From assembly GCA_033297075.1 (NCBI GenBank), contig MU858045.1:1-64000 (forward strand): a stretch of 64,000 nucleotides of DNA, in the 5' to 3' direction. Positions within the stretch are counted from its first letter, which is position 1; each line of letters begins with the position of its first letter. The position numbers were made by a program, and so were the translations under genes. Below the pieces are notes generated by a model, which searched no databases, had not been told where the DNA came from, and worked only from the letters and a program-made list of their open reading frames with translations. The DNA comes from Rhypophila decipiens. Lineage: Eukaryota > Ascomycota > Sordariomycetes > Sordariales > Naviculisporaceae. Below are positions 47,822 to 59,710 of the stretch, piece by piece.

Positions 47822-48697
47822 ACCATGGCGGTAAAGCCGTGAGGTTATGTGCACTTGTGGGATGCGTTTGGTACATACACCATCCATTTTGGAAGAAAGG
47901 GCGGATGAGTGCGCAGGATGATCTTGACGACCAACCCAATGATTCCTATCTCGGGTGGGTGGTGAAGGGCTACTGGTATGTTGTCGATTCTCTGGACACA
48001 GGGGATGGTGCGATATCTTTTTCTCTTCTTTTCTCGTCGTGGCTCTGTATGTAGAGCACCGAGAACACGAAATATTTTCCCTCTGTCCCGGAGTATTCTC
48101 GGACTTTCTTTCTGATAGGGCAGGTGTTCTTATGGCAGGACGGCGACAAGGAATTATACCACCTGGGCGCGAATGCTCTTCTTTTTGGCACTTTCAGCTC
48201 TTTACTGATCATGTCTTTTCTGGTGCTGTGATTCAAGTTTGCAACAATTATTACTATGCGGGGATTTCGTTTCCTTTCATCAGCGGCTTATTCTCTGTCC
48301 GTCCATGCTTAACTATGGAATGTGCTGTGTGAGGGCATGAGGCGCTGGATGATAAGATATCAAGTCTTTCTTAACTATCTGTCCGTCCTGTCTTGATGTG
48401 ATCTTTTCGACCTCCCTCAGGGCAACTCATGACTTCCCACACGGTCGAAGGGTCGGTCCCACTTCCTTTGAAGCAATGTCATTCCATCTCATGCACATGA
48501 CATGCACGAAATACCTTATTGTAAAACCAATGCATGCAGTGCCGTTGTTTGTCCACATTGACCCGCAGCCATGCCATGCCATGCCAGACCTTACTTAACC
48601 TTTCACAAAGAAAACCCACAGACAGATAGATCCACGCATAAATACACTACCGAGGACGCCAAGAATCATCAAAGCTCGTCTAGTACAAGAAAAAGAC
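47822..48697. other. Intergenic, exchanger to initiator tRNA
   Basis: The 3' flank of the exchanger gene and the upstream flank of the tRNA. No domain-bearing frame. A short terminal exon of the exchanger could lie in the first 200 bp if the stop at 47,819-47,821 is intronic. Confidence 0.45.
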
Positions 48698-48769
48698 AGC
48701 TGCGTGGCGCAGCGGAAGCGCGCCGGGCTCATAACCCGGAGGTCACTCGATCGAAACGAGTCGCAGCTA
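48698..48769 (+). tRNA. Initiator tRNA-Met (CAT)
   Basis: A complete intronless cloverleaf of 72 nt. The acceptor AGCTGCG pairs with CGCAGCT, followed by discriminator A. The anticodon CAT is at 48,730-48,732, in stem CCGGG/CCCGG. Initiator features are clear: a first pair A1:U72, three consecutive G:C pairs next to the anticodon loop, and the T loop ATCGAAA instead of TTCRANN. T4 at 48,778-48,781, nine bases downstream, is a good RNA polymerase III stop. Confidence 0.96.
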
Positions 48770-51370
48770 AAATATTATTTTGCACTTTTGTTGATTCTCG
48801 ATATCTATATATCGGAGGCGGGTGGTGGTGGGCGGACATAATCGAGCCGTGGGTGGGGCATCTTTGTTCTTTTTTCCCCCCTCGAAGAAAAAGAAAGAAA
48901 ATCTTTTGGACTCTCACGAGGACTCCATCTTTCATTGTTTGTTCTCCGAGGTTGTTTGAGGGTCCATCCAGAGTGCCGGTCTCCACAGCTAGCTCCGAGT
49001 TGGAGTTTTACTCGACCTTGACCGCCTCTTCAATGGAGAGGGGAAGAATTTGATAGTCCCGTTTTGCTTTGTTCCATTTGTTTACTCACCCCTTGTCGAT
49101 CGGCCTCGCCTTTTCTTTTTTGTTTTACGCGTCGGGATTTTGACGCGTTTCGACTATCCCTACAAAGTAACCTAGTCCAGACGACATGGTTCTTCACCGC
49201 TTCACTGATGGATGGAGAATTGGAGACCAGAAACCCGAATCACACCGTAGGGGGATTCTAGAACGAAACGAACGGTCAGTGTGTCACGGTAAAAGAAAAC
49301 TGGGTGGTTGGGTGGTGTTGCTCGGCGTTCAGTTTACTCCCCCCCCTTTTCTGAATCCGGAGTTTTGTTTACTTGATCAGTTCCCCATTGTCCAGGGTAG
49401 CGTCGCCGTTTTTCTGCGGCGGTGGGAACGGCGGGGTCCGTCCCCCCTTGTTTAGTGTCTTTGGCCGGGGTTGCTGTTGCTGTTCTCCACTGTTTTTGTT
49501 TCTTATTGATATCCCGGCCGGCCGGAAGCATCCCGGTGTCTGGCCGAGAAGAAACGGTGTGGGAATGCGGATACGGAATTATTGAAAATGGTATGGATAT
49601 CCGGGGATCATGGACTTATGGTATCCGTAGAAGTGGTGAAATTGATGGGCAAATCAGAGGGGAAACTTGAAAGAGTGACAACAGCAAGGAGCAAGTGGGC
49701 ATGGCAGAACGCCCTACTATTTTGTTGCTCCTGAAGACAGATTCCGAGGCAGAATCCGGACAATGAATTAATTCATTGACGAGAATGACTTTTAGGTTGG
49801 TTGAGGGCAATGATTGGTTGTGATATCAAGTGCGTGCCGAATATGGCAACTTATGCCTCTTTACCGGGGATTTCCAGTTAACCGGTATTGTTTTTGAAGA
49901 AGGAACCTGCAGGCGGCCTGTTGGTTCTGAAAGTGCTTTTGCGGGTAAAATGCAAGTGTCATCACTCTTCATTGCCTTCCAGCTTACCTACCTATCTAGG
50001 AATGTGCGAGATGTGATATCAAACGTCAGTGTGTGGCGTGGCATGTATCCGCAGTCTATTCTTACTCCGGTACCAGTCTCTCTGACTCGATGCCTTTCCC
50101 TCGAGTCGAACCGGCATGGCAGCTGTCAACCATGTCGATGGGCAAGTCAGTCAGAAATACGGGTGCTCCGTAAACCATGGAATTCGAGTCGAACACATCT
50201 TGTTATATTCTTGCTTCTCGATCCCGAGTCAAGATTTTCTTCCTGTTTCCCTCAGAGATCGACTGGCACCCAAGAAATTACACAATGTAGTGTACTTGTG
50301 ACAGCTTATATGTTGGTGATCTGTTTGGTCGGACAAGAAGTCGGGGCAAACCAAGATGTCAGCATACGTACAACGCCTCATTCGCGGTCGGTGGGGTTAG
50401 AGGTCGATTGGCTCAAAGGGGTCTTGTTGGAAATATCGGCGCCGGACACCCTTCTTCGCCTTCATCGACCCCGCGTTATCTTCAACTCAGGAAGGAGGCT
50501 GATCCTTGGGAGGTGAGGTCTTGTGAACCCCGCGGTGTGGAGTTGTGACCTAACGGCTGTGGTTCCCGGCCGAACCACTGAATTTAAATAACTCACCCCT
50601 AACCAGCTCCAAACCTGTCACGACAATTGACAATTTGACGCAGATTTGTTTATTTGTTATACATACATCCGTTGAGTGATGTTATGGTCTCTCTCCAAAA
50701 TTTGCAATTAGGTAGGTCGTGAAAGTGGCCATGAGCATTATCAACACACCTTAAAGCCCAGGCTTGCCAATTGGTGTCGTTTCCTACTCGGGAACTTTTG
50801 TAGCTCTCCGAAAAGTGTGGGGCAAGAGATAAAGTGGCTCAGAGAGGCGGGGTGTTCGTATGATAACTCAAGACTATTGGACGAAAGTGGAGGGGGTGGG
50901 ACCCTGGGCGGGCTCCCCGCTTGGCGACCTGCTGGGCCGGCCTATCGGTGAACCGTGCTGGACAGCGCTGGTCCTGATCAAGAGCTTTGGTTGCGCACTT
51001 CTCTGGTCAACCGGTCCTCTGGGGCGCCCCCTCATATGATTTACAGCAGTCGGAACATCCCCCACACTGCACATTGCTGGTGAAGAAGCCCGCTGAGGAA
51101 TGAGGCTGAATCAGCCAGATAGCGTGGCGTCGGTCTGGGCTTGCCATTTTCCATCACCCACATCCACCTGAAAAGGGCAGTCCCAACTGAAGGTTGCTGG
51201 CCGGGAAGTCGTCAGCCCATGCCATCGACATTCGACGCGAACTCTCCACTGTCTCAATTCCTCCACAATCCAAAACTCCACTCCTCTGCGCCGTAAATTG
51301 CAACTAGGAACCCGGGAGAAAAGGTGACCTTGACGGCGGCCATTTTGTCCTGCCAACCTACTCGGTACGC
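48770..51370. other. Intergenic, no supported gene
   Basis: About 2.6 kb. The longest frame (49,830-50,516, 228 codons) shows no domain, hydrophobic pattern or intron signals that I trust. Nothing else was recognised apart from the tRNA terminator at the left edge. Confidence 0.45.
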
Positions 51371-51922
51371 GTGCTACTTCTTCCACCGCTCGACACGAAA
51401 AATGTCGCCTTTGGTCGCATTGACTGCCTAGCATCCATCACCTCTGAGCCAGCCCATCGGAATAAGCGAACTGCTTGTTCCGCGACAACCATTCCGTCTC
51501 TTGTTATTTGGCGACAGACAGCCGTTTCCGTCCCATTGTCTTGCCGCCTCTCCATTGCCACCTTTCAACCTCCGTCGCCTTGTGTTTCGTGCTTATTCCC
51601 TCTCTTGTATACCCCAAACAAGGTTATTGTTCTCATTGTACTGCGGAAATCCAAATGCATCCGAACTGGCGGTCTCACCTCCCCGCTTGTCGTGCGTTGT
51701 GATAACGGCGATAGCGCCGCATATTCTTCCCCGCTCCCACCTACCTTTTCACTCTTCCTCAATTCTGCCCCTCTCAATCCGTCGTCTTCCGTCGATTCCG
51801 GGGCGGCAATCCTCAATCGCAGAGGGTCGGTCTCTTGTTGCCCCTCGCCCATCGTCAGCCTGCTCACCCCGGCGCAAGGAGGTTCGATCGCGGTGTAATC
51901 GCCACCGGAAGCGGCGGGGGAA
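51371..51922 (+). promoter_or_regulatory. CT-rich probable 5' leader with upstream ORFs
   Basis: A pyrimidine-rich stretch directly before the coiled-coil protein gene. It includes short upstream frames of 9 codons (51,402-51,431) and 15 codons (51,655-51,702), each with its own stop. If they are in the transcript they could dampen translation of the main frame. Confidence 0.4.
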
Positions 51923-53500
51923 ATGGCGTCGTACAATGGCTATGCTGGGAACGGCGGCTTGAGGAAGATCACCAAGACCAGGGCAGCCAACGTAAAGGTT
52001 GTCAAGCCAATATTAAAGAAGTTGGCGTACTCGGAAAAGAACTCGTTGGATTTAGATCGCGGGTGGGAGGAGCAAACAGTCGGACAGCTGGACGGCAGTT
52101 TCGCAGAAGAATGGAATGGAAGTTACGGACCACGGTCATATTCCGCTAAAGATGTCAGTTTTGCCTTTCCAGTCACGCGGGAAGCTTATGGGACTGCAGG
52201 AGAGATCGGGGGCCATGCCACTGCCGTCACGGGTGCATTGGTCAACGGAGGAGCGGGCCCAGGTGCTGCTGTCACGGGTGGAAGCAGCAGCAACGTCCGG
52301 GCCAAGTTCCAACATGGCCGCTCAGCATCGCAGGCTTCAACCGGGAGCGGACCTCGAGGCGCGTTTATGCATCCTTTCCAGCAGACTCCACGCACCGCAA
52401 CCCCGCCATTGTCACGATCCTATGCCAACTCTTTGGCATCATTTGACAATGGTCCCAGGGACTACTCACCAACCATAACGGAAACCGAGGACGACGTACT
52501 CAGTCACTCGAACTTGCAAACACAGCATCTTATTCACAGCAGCAACCTGTCCCACCACACACAACCCACCTTTCCCCCGCCGAATGCGCGGCGTCCGTCG
52601 CTCGCCAGCCAGCGCACCGATTCCTACTCAGATATCAATACTTCAGTACCAATACCTCGCTCGAACACCACGGGCCGCACATCGGCTGCGGGCACTGTTT
52701 CATCCTCACGCCTGGCACATGATATTCTCACAGCAAGCAATTCGGATTTGCACCTTAACCTTTCACAGGGCGGTCACTCGCCAACCGGCAGCCTCGGCGG
52801 AGGCTTCCCATCTTCAGTGGCTTCTCCAACTTCGTCTGCTCCGGTCACGACAATGTCGCCTCTACGCAGTTCCTTCGATGCCGCCAGCTTTCCCCGCCTC
52901 CGCAGCAAGTCCGAGTTGGATTCTGCCGCCCGAGCAGAAAGCATCCGTGCTGCGCGCCGAAAATTCGAAGAGCGCGAACGCGCCAAGGAAGAGAAGTATG
53001 ACCGGGAGATGATCAAGAAACGTGAGAGACGGGACAACAAGGAGGCAAGCCGAATCGAGAAGGAAGCCGCAGCCAGGAAGGCCAGCATGAGCGGTAGTGA
53101 AGCCACACGATCTGGTCTGTCGCGGAAGAGCACAACAACTGACAGCCTTACTATTTCTACGGGTTACAGTGGGGGGTCGGGAAAGAGCACAGTCGCATCA
53201 TCAAGGAGAGATGTCTCGTCAGCTTCTTTCTGGGCGCCACCCAGGTCTTCGATTTCTGGCCTCAGGCGAAACACGGAAGAGATGCCCTCCTCAGCAGAGA
53301 AGGTAGGGTTTGCGGCTCGCAAGTATGAGAGCGTGCCAGCTACCCAAGCACCTCCCGCATTCGTACCCGGAGTCGACGATGTTAGGTTCGAGCCGGCTCG
53401 ACCGAGACGCACAAACACGGCCAAGAGAAAGACCCAGGGATACTGGCAGGGCTTCATCCTGTGGTTTCGGACGAAGCTCCTGAGGATCAGCGGACGGTAA
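51923..53500 (+). CDS. Conserved fungal coiled-coil protein, function unknown
   Basis: A single exon of 525 residues, starting at the ATG at 51,923 in GAAATGG. Seen: a conserved-looking N-terminus with KPILKKL and SEKNSLDLDRGWEEQ (about residues 28-52), a long disordered middle rich in Ser, Thr, Pro and Gly, a charged heptad-like region of about 55 residues (roughly 332-389, ARRKFEERERAKEEKYDREM) likely to form a coiled coil, then another disordered stretch and a C-terminal YWQGFILWFRTKLLRI. That last element is short, aromatic and amphipathic, suggesting membrane or partner contact, and is unusual as the very end of the chain. I recall similar N- and C-terminal motifs in ascomycete proteins without assigned function, so I give none. 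The codon pattern and uninterrupted length support a real gene. Confidence 0.8.
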   Translation: MASYNGYAGNGGLRKITKTRAANVKVVKPILKKLAYSEKNSLDLDRGWEEQTVGQLDGSFAEEWNGSYGPRSYSAKDVSFAFPVTREAYGTAGEIGGHATAVTGALVNGGAGPGAAVTGGSSSNVRAKFQHGRSASQASTGSGPRGAFMHPFQQTPRTATPPLSRSYANSLASFDNGPRDYSPTITETEDDVLSHSNLQTQHLIHSSNLSHHTQPTFPPPNARRPSLASQRTDSYSDINTSVPIPRSNTTGRTSAAGTVSSSRLAHDILTASNSDLHLNLSQGGHSPTGSLGGGFPSSVASPTSSAPVTTMSPLRSSFDAASFPRLRSKSELDSAARAESIRAARRKFEERERAKEEKYDREMIKKRERRDNKEASRIEKEAAARKASMSGSEATRSGLSRKSTTTDSLTISTGYSGGSGKSTVASSRRDVSSASFWAPPRSSISGLRRNTEEMPSSAEKVGFAARKYESVPATQAPPAFVPGVDDVRFEPARPRRTNTAKRKTQGYWQGFILWFRTKLLRISGR

Positions 53501-55372
53501 CGGGACCCTGACGATGGCCGGGCCCGCCAGCGCTATTTGGCGCTTTCTCTCACCGCCTTGGGTCCGGGACTTCCATCCGGACGAAGTCCCCCTGCTAGAT
53601 TTGTTTAGCGTCTAATCTATCGCGACCCACCAGATGCTAGCCCGACAGACCGACTCGATACACCCCTCTCCCCCCACACACGTTAACTACCGAGGTTCAC
53701 GATGGACACCTCATACGCAGCATAGACCAGGACCACCACATCACGTCCCTCATCGTATAAACAACAGATTAGCAAACGAATATCTACCATCATCATCATC
53801 ATTGTCATTGGGGCTATACATATCGAATCCCATCGACCACACTTACACGGCGCAAAGGAGAAACTGGCGCCGGAAACATCTTCGGCCAGGAAGGAGAAGG
53901 GGAACAAAGCCTATGAAGGATGGCTTTATGACACAGCATTTAGTTCGGGGTTTGCATTATAACGGCCTTGTTTCATTATTCTTATCGTTCGTTTTTTGTC
54001 CATGTCTGCTTAGCAAGAATCGGTTTGTAGCCTTGGATTTTTTATGCTTTGGAACTGGTCGGGTTGGTCAGTTCCTTTTCCATGTTTTTGGTACCGGCGG
54101 TTTTGACATGCTGGACACCATCGGAAGAATGGCGTTCTTGGATCGACCTTGTCTTTTGTTTTTGAGGGTCGGTTGGTGGTCTCTTGGTTTTGGATTCCAC
54201 GGCTGGCTCTCTACTTTTCTTTTCACTCGTTTGGATCAAAGGCAAACCCCGGTATGGGTGAATAGGACGGGTTGGACTGGCTATCGCGGTATCTAGGATG
54301 GTATAAGCGACCTTGGTCAAACCGGCCTTGTGGATATAGGCTCTCGGGTTTATATATCTTCCTCTCGTTTTTGGGGGGGCTTTGATAGATGGCTTCCAGC
54401 GACAACGGAAAGAAAAGGAATAGGACAGGACACAATACACTACATGGCACCTGGGATGCGATTCAGCATCCGTTCAAAGAAGTTTCACCTTATAGGGTAC
54501 ATAACTGCGTGGTTTGTTCCTGTGATTATTTTCCCTCTAAAGTTTGTCTGGCATTGTCCCGACGAATAGCAATATTGTATAAGCGAGCTCTCACAGCATC
54601 GCTGGACTATTGTTAAAAGTGGTTGGGGGCATTTGGCGTCGTTGGCGTTTGTGGCTCTTGAGGCACTAAAATGCTGCACGTAATCCATTGGTGCTCACGT
54701 CAAGTTTCAGCACCAACTGCAGCTTGGAGGAGCTGCTGCACGCTCTAATTCAGGGTTATTATTACATCTGCTATAAAGTACAGTACGTGACTGGATGGTC
54801 GCCAGTGAAGGATGAATTCGGAATTCTCGGTGCATGGCTCGCAAATCACACCCGTCGCCCACATGCTCCATCCTCGCTGAGAGGTGGCCGGGTTTTGCCA
54901 AGATCAACCACTGCATTCGGATGGTAACGCCGAGGTAAGCATCCCGTTGACCTGGTAAAATCAAACTCGGCCCGGGCCTAAGAAGTGCAAACAGCTCTCC
55001 TTCTCTTTGTTCAATTCTTCTTCTCAAATCCGGCGATATTTTGCAGAAACCCATAATTGAGGGTTGACAGAACCATCCTTTCTCATCTCATAATTCCTCA
55101 AATCTAAAAGACCTACAGGACCTGGCTTCACGTGCTAGTGTGACAAGGTCGAGCTCCTCCCCGTCGTTTGTTGGCTGCATCCTCTCCCACCGTGACAGAC
55201 AGACGCCATTGATATCCCAGAATTCCATAATTGACCGTTACGGACTTTGGGCAGATTGTAATCCGCCAGCCCCAACTCCGGTGTCACAGCGGGATCGTGG
55301 TGATAACACTCGATTCCACGCCCTCATTCTCCTGAATACCAAATATCCAGACAAGCTGCTCAAAAATAGAAA
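53501..55372. other. Intergenic, 3' flank and amidase promoter
   Basis: About 1.9 kb. The open frame at 53,634-54,296 (220 codons) starts soon after the preceding stop, has no domain and probably reflects the 3' untranslated region. The last 300 bp upstream of the amidase carry CT-rich patches and one CACGTG near 55,132. Confidence 0.5.
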
Positions 55373-57385
55373 ATGGCACCCTCACAACGGTTCGCCAACT
55401 ATCCCGGAGCAAAGGAAGCTCCAGAGGCCGCGTTCGCCTACGACAAGAGGGCGGACCATAATCCGGTGCTCCGAGGACTTCCTCTTGTCATCGCCTCTAA
55501 CCTGTTTGTGGCCACGCTTTCTTTGCACATGTTTACTGGATATACCCGTACATAAAGCTCACTACTTCGATCCTGATGTAGAGTATCGTATTCAGGTTAT
55601 GTTCAACGCTGGTTCTGGAACAATGCAGAATTTGGAATCCCCAAGTTCATGCCCGGTCTTGGCGATGCACCCCGGAAGTACCTTGTATGTGTCTCCCATC
55701 TTGGCTGCTTCTGTCTCTGGAATCACTCATTGATATACTTCTGACTGTATTCTTAGCCCAATGTCATTCCCCTCGCAGAAGGGGCCGAGGCCCAGGCCAT
55801 GATCCCAGTCGGCCCGGAGCTCACAGAACAACGACCGCCAGCAGACTTGCCCGGTCGCTTTTACACGGTGGCCGACTACACTGAGGCATACAAGTCCGGC
55901 AAGCTGACACCCCTCCAAGTGGTCGAAACTCTACTCCCTCTTATCCGACGCGATGTCGAGACACAGTCCAAATATGCCAATGCATGGATCCAGAGCAAGC
56001 CAGACGAGGTCCTGGCGGCAGCAAAGGCGTCCACCGAGAGATGGGCCGCTGGAAAGCCGATTGGTATCCTCGACGGTGTCCCCTTCGGAGTCAAAGATGA
56101 CACTCCTGTCAAGGGATACGTCTCGACCATGGGTATGAAGGTCAACAAGGCCGAGAAGTACTTCTCCACGCCGGCGACAGAGACGGCATGGCCTGCCCAG
56201 AAGCTGATGGACGCCGGCGCCATCATGCTCGGAAAGATGAACCAGCATGAGGTAGGCATGGACACGAGCGGCTGCAACCCGTCCACGGGAACGGCAACCA
56301 ACTGGGCCAATCCGGCCTACTATCCTGGTGGCTCATCCTCGGGCGGCGCCTCGGCCCTCAGCGGCGGTGTGGTCCCCATCGCGCTCGGATCCGATGCAGG
56401 AGGGAGCATGAGGATCCCGCCAGCCTTTTGCGGCGTCTACGGTCTCAAGACCACCTACAACCGCACCATGACACGCAATTCGAGCATGGCCATCTTTGGA
56501 CCCATGGCCGCCACCGTGTCCGACTTGACGATCGCCTACCGGCTCGTCTCCCAACCGGACCCTTCCGACCCGAACACTTCCCTCTTTGCCGTTTCCAAGC
56601 CCCCTTCGCCCTCGGCCAAGAAATACCTCGGCATCTACCGGGAGTGGATTGTGCGCTCCGACGCCGACGTCCTCCAAACTTTCGACAAAGCCCTAGCTTG
56701 GCTCTCCAAACCCGCCTCGGAAGGCGGCGGCGGGTACGAGGTGGTGGACATCAAGATCCCTTACCTCCGGCAAGCACAGCTCGCCCACGGATCAACCTGT
56801 CTAGCCGAGTTCCTCGACGAAGCCCGGGCCCGCTCCAACGACCCAAAGAACTTTTTGCACTTGCTCAATTACCCCAACCGCATCTTTGTCTCCATCGCCC
56901 AGCAGACCCCCGCAGAGGATTACATGAAGTATGCTCAACTGCGCGGTGTCATCATGCAGCACCTCGCGCACTTGTACGAGACCTACCCGGGCATGTTGAT
57001 TTTCACGCCGACGGTGCCGATCGCTGGCTGGCTGCGCGACCCGGCGGATGAGGCATACGGATTGAATAACGCAAATATCACGCTCCGGAATATGACTTAT
57101 GCTTGGCTGGCAAATACGTCTGGATGTCCTGCGGTTACTTGTCCTGGTGGCTATGTTGAGCCCGGGGCTGGTGAGGGGAAGCTGCCTGTGGGACTGATGG
57201 CTGTTTCCGAGTGGGGCGGGGAGGAGAGCTTGTTGAGCTTTGCGAAGGATACTGAGAGGTATCTGAATGAGGTCTACGAGGGCGGGAGAGTCAAAGGAGC
57301 TGGGTGGTTGGATGTTTTTAAGGCTGTCAAGGAGGGCTCGGGGGCTGGCAAGGGCGATGAAGTTGTTGTCAGCAGTGCTGAGTGA
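55373..57385 (+). CDS. Amidase (amidase-signature family) with hydrophobic N-terminus
   Basis: Three exons: 55373-55547, 55596-55684 and 55757-57385, giving 630 residues. The two small introns (48 and 72 bp) have GTACAT/TTCAG and GTATGT/CTTAG borders. Exon 2 was chosen because it yields VQRWFWNNAEFGIPKFMPGL in frame, which looks like genuine protein, whereas the other frames stop. Seen: a hydrophobic segment (about residues 34-58) that may be a signal anchor, then the amidase fold with GVPFGVKDD (catalytic Lys near 201), GGSSSGG (cis-Ser near 281) and GSDAGGSMRIP (nucleophile Ser near 305). Thus the complete Ser-cisSer-Lys triad is present. Family knowledge: these enzymes hydrolyse amide bonds of varied small molecules. 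The substrate cannot be read from sequence. No neighbouring nitrogen-metabolism or toxin genes help. The C-terminus ends in a Gly/Lys/Val-rich tail after a normal domain. Confidence 0.9.
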
Positions 57386-58264
57386 GGAAAGGGGCTTGTT
57401 TTTATTGACAGATTTCCCCTTTTGACTGTTGGCATTTGTCTTCTTCTCCGTCAGCTGTTTCTTGATCCCGGGTTATTAAGCTTGAGTTCGCCACGCTATG
57501 TGACTGTTTTGACATCCGTAGCGATGCTCACTCACGCACTGCACAGCGGATATGAATACTCCGGGCATTTACTTACCAGAAAGTTAGTCAGGTGAAGGAC
57601 TTCCATTCCGGGATTCCTCCGTATACGCACTTAATTTCATTATTCAATCCAATTTTTTCGGTGCCTTGAAGGTCAAATCCGAAAGGGTATGATTTCCATC
57701 CTACAACAAGCTCACGGAGGCTTGAAAACGTCATCCGAACTTCCCTTGTGGTGCAGTTGTAGTGGGGCAGAATCGGAACAGCGGCCGGCGGCCTCCCCGT
57801 TTGCCCTGACTGTGGGGTTTCTGGGGAAGCATTCGCCCCTGTGACGTGAGGCATCTCGGGGCTCTCGATTGGCTGGAAACGGCCCAACCGTCAGGAACCT
57901 CAATGGCCCGGATGAATACAGTCTCGCAACTGCACAGCCTCTTTCATCATCATCGAGACACAAATGCCATTTGATGAGATACCGTTGTTGCGTAAGCCAA
58001 CATCAAACACATCTGCTGACTTCTCCAACAAAACTTTGTGAGGGCAGATTAGGACCAGAACAATCTTTCAGTGCTCTCTTGTTCCTCTGGCGCAAATTAG
58101 CCTAGCCCAAAAAAGTCCAGGCGGTTCAGCACGAAAGAGCAAAAGCCGTTACGTGCATATTCTTTCACCACCACGACGATAAAAGATCGCGACCAAGCCA
58201 TTGCAGCCCTGCCACACACACCGAACTGACAATAAACCAATCAAGACCATTCACCACATTCACC
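57386..58264. other. Intergenic, amidase to SPRY gene
   Basis: 3' flank of the amidase, then the promoter and leader of the SPRY gene. The last 70 bp are CA-rich (ACCACATTCACC-type), suiting a 5' leader. No gene or RNA was recognised. Confidence 0.5.
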
Positions 58265-59710
58265 ATGTGTTTTGGAAGTAGTAAAGACAAGGACATCTTC
58301 GACGCAGAGGGTCCCCGTCCGTCCTACAACCAACCTCAACAGCCGTCATATTCCTCACCTCCAAAAGCAAGCGTACCTCCTGCCGCAGCGCCGTCCTACC
58401 AGATGCCACAGCAACAGCGCCAGAACCAGCACCCGCAGGCATCTGAGCTCTCTGCCCCTCCGCCTGTTGAGCTATCGGCCGACAATGACTTTGCTCCTCC
58501 TCCGGGTCCGCCACCGTCGCATGCAAGACCGTCCTCTAACAGGGGCGATGTGAGCTCCGTCGGTCCTCCTCCTGGACCACCACCATCTTTCCAGTCAAAC
58601 AACCCATTCCGAAGCAATAACGACGAGTTTGCGCCTCCTCCCGGCCCGCCACCGTCGCACAGGCAACAGGATAATGACTTTGCGCCCCCTCCCGGACCAC
58701 CACCGGCCCACCGGAGCGGAGCCGATGACTTCGCACCTCCTCCAGGACCCCCGCCCTCACACCGGGACGGGGCTGATGATTTCGCCCCTCCCCCGGGCCC
58801 ACCTCCTTCCAAGAGGCAAGATGACTACACCCAACCGCCACCAGGGCCCCCTCCCTCTCACGGCGAGAAGTCGTCCAAACCGGAGCATGACTGGCAGTCC
58901 GTCGTCCCGGATACTTCCCTCTTCCCTCCGCCGCCCAGTTTCTTCTCCGGCTTTGAGCGGTCCCCGGCGACCAATGCCACAGAAGCCGAGGCCGAACACG
59001 GTGAGCAATGGTGCCGTGACCACCCCCTGTCGGCACCAATTCAGCTGGACCATTACGCCATCGAGGCTCTCAACACCCATAACATCCGCCTCATGGAGCC
59101 AACCACGGGCTTCCGTGGTTCGCTGAAATGGCAAGCCCCTGGCGTCTGGTCAGCCAAGACCGACTCCAAGTCCCTCGACAATTGCATCATTGGCTACCCG
59201 CCCATGTACTCGGTGACCCAGCACAGTCCCCTCGCCTCTCCTTCGGGCAGAAAAACAATCTACTACGAGGTCTTGATCAAGAACGACCACAAGCACGGCG
59301 ATGTTTGCCTGGCATTGGGATATACTGCTTTGCCTTACCCATCCTTTCGCATGCCAGGCTGGCACAGAGGGTCCCTCGCCGTCCACGGTGATGACGGACA
59401 CAAGTTCATCAACGACAGGTGGGGAGGCAAGACCTTCACTGACCCGTTTAGACGAGGCGAGACCTACGGTATCGGTATGACCTTTACTGCCAATAATGGT
59501 CGCATTGAGGTGGATATCTTTTTCACGAGACAGGGCCGGGAGACTGGCCGTTGGAATCTGCACGAGGAGGGAGACTCGGAAGAGGACCTTCCTGTTACGG
59601 GTCTCGAAGGGTTCCATGACCTGAGCTGTGCTATTGGGACGTATACTGGTGTCGAGTTTGATATCATCTTCGACCCTAACCGGTGGTTGCACCGTCCTGC
59701 TGGGTACTAG
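58265..59710 (+). CDS. SPRY-domain protein with tandem proline-rich repeats
   Basis: A single exon of 481 residues. The start MCFGSSKDKD is preceded by TTCACC. About residues 75-205 contain seven PPPGPPPs-type units, several within a longer repeat DDFAPPPGPPPSHR, with the DNA repeated correspondingly between about 58,490 and 58,865. The C-terminal 220 residues match a SPRY/B30.2-like beta sandwich: SLKWQAPGVWSA, YYEVLIKND, DVCLALGYTALPYPSFRMPGW, TYGIGMTFTANNG, IEVDIFFTRQG, DLSCAIGTYTGVEFDIIF. Family knowledge: SPRY domains bind peptides and often act as adaptors for ubiquitin ligases or trafficking. Yeast Ssh4/Ear1 are examples but have a membrane helix and PPxY motifs, neither of which I see here. 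The proline repeats could dock SH3 or profilin-type partners. I infer an adaptor role. No catalytic function is expected. Confidence 0.88.
   Translation: MCFGSSKDKDIFDAEGPRPSYNQPQQPSYSSPPKASVPPAAAPSYQMPQQQRQNQHPQASELSAPPPVELSADNDFAPPPGPPPSHARPSSNRGDVSSVGPPPGPPPSFQSNNPFRSNNDEFAPPPGPPPSHRQQDNDFAPPPGPPPAHRSGADDFAPPPGPPPSHRDGADDFAPPPGPPPSKRQDDYTQPPPGPPPSHGEKSSKPEHDWQSVVPDTSLFPPPPSFFSGFERSPATNATEAEAEHGEQWCRDHPLSAPIQLDHYAIEALNTHNIRLMEPTTGFRGSLKWQAPGVWSAKTDSKSLDNCIIGYPPMYSVTQHSPLASPSGRKTIYYEVLIKNDHKHGDVCLALGYTALPYPSFRMPGWHRGSLAVHGDDGHKFINDRWGGKTFTDPFRRGETYGIGMTFTANNGRIEVDIFFTRQGRETGRWNLHEEGDSEEDLPVTGLEGFHDLSCAIGTYTGVEFDIIFDPNRWLHRPAGY

Noticed and set aside
49830..50516. 228-codon open frame
   Set aside because: It lacks recognisable motifs and has a composition typical of non-coding translation.
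53634..54296. 220-codon open frame after the coiled-coil gene
   Set aside because: It begins about 130 bp after the stop, is rich in Phe/Leu/Gly from T/G-rich 3' sequence, and has no domain.
58396..58812. Gly-rich minus-strand open frame (GGGPGGGAKS repeats)
   Set aside because: It is the antisense reading of the proline-rich repeat in the SPRY gene.
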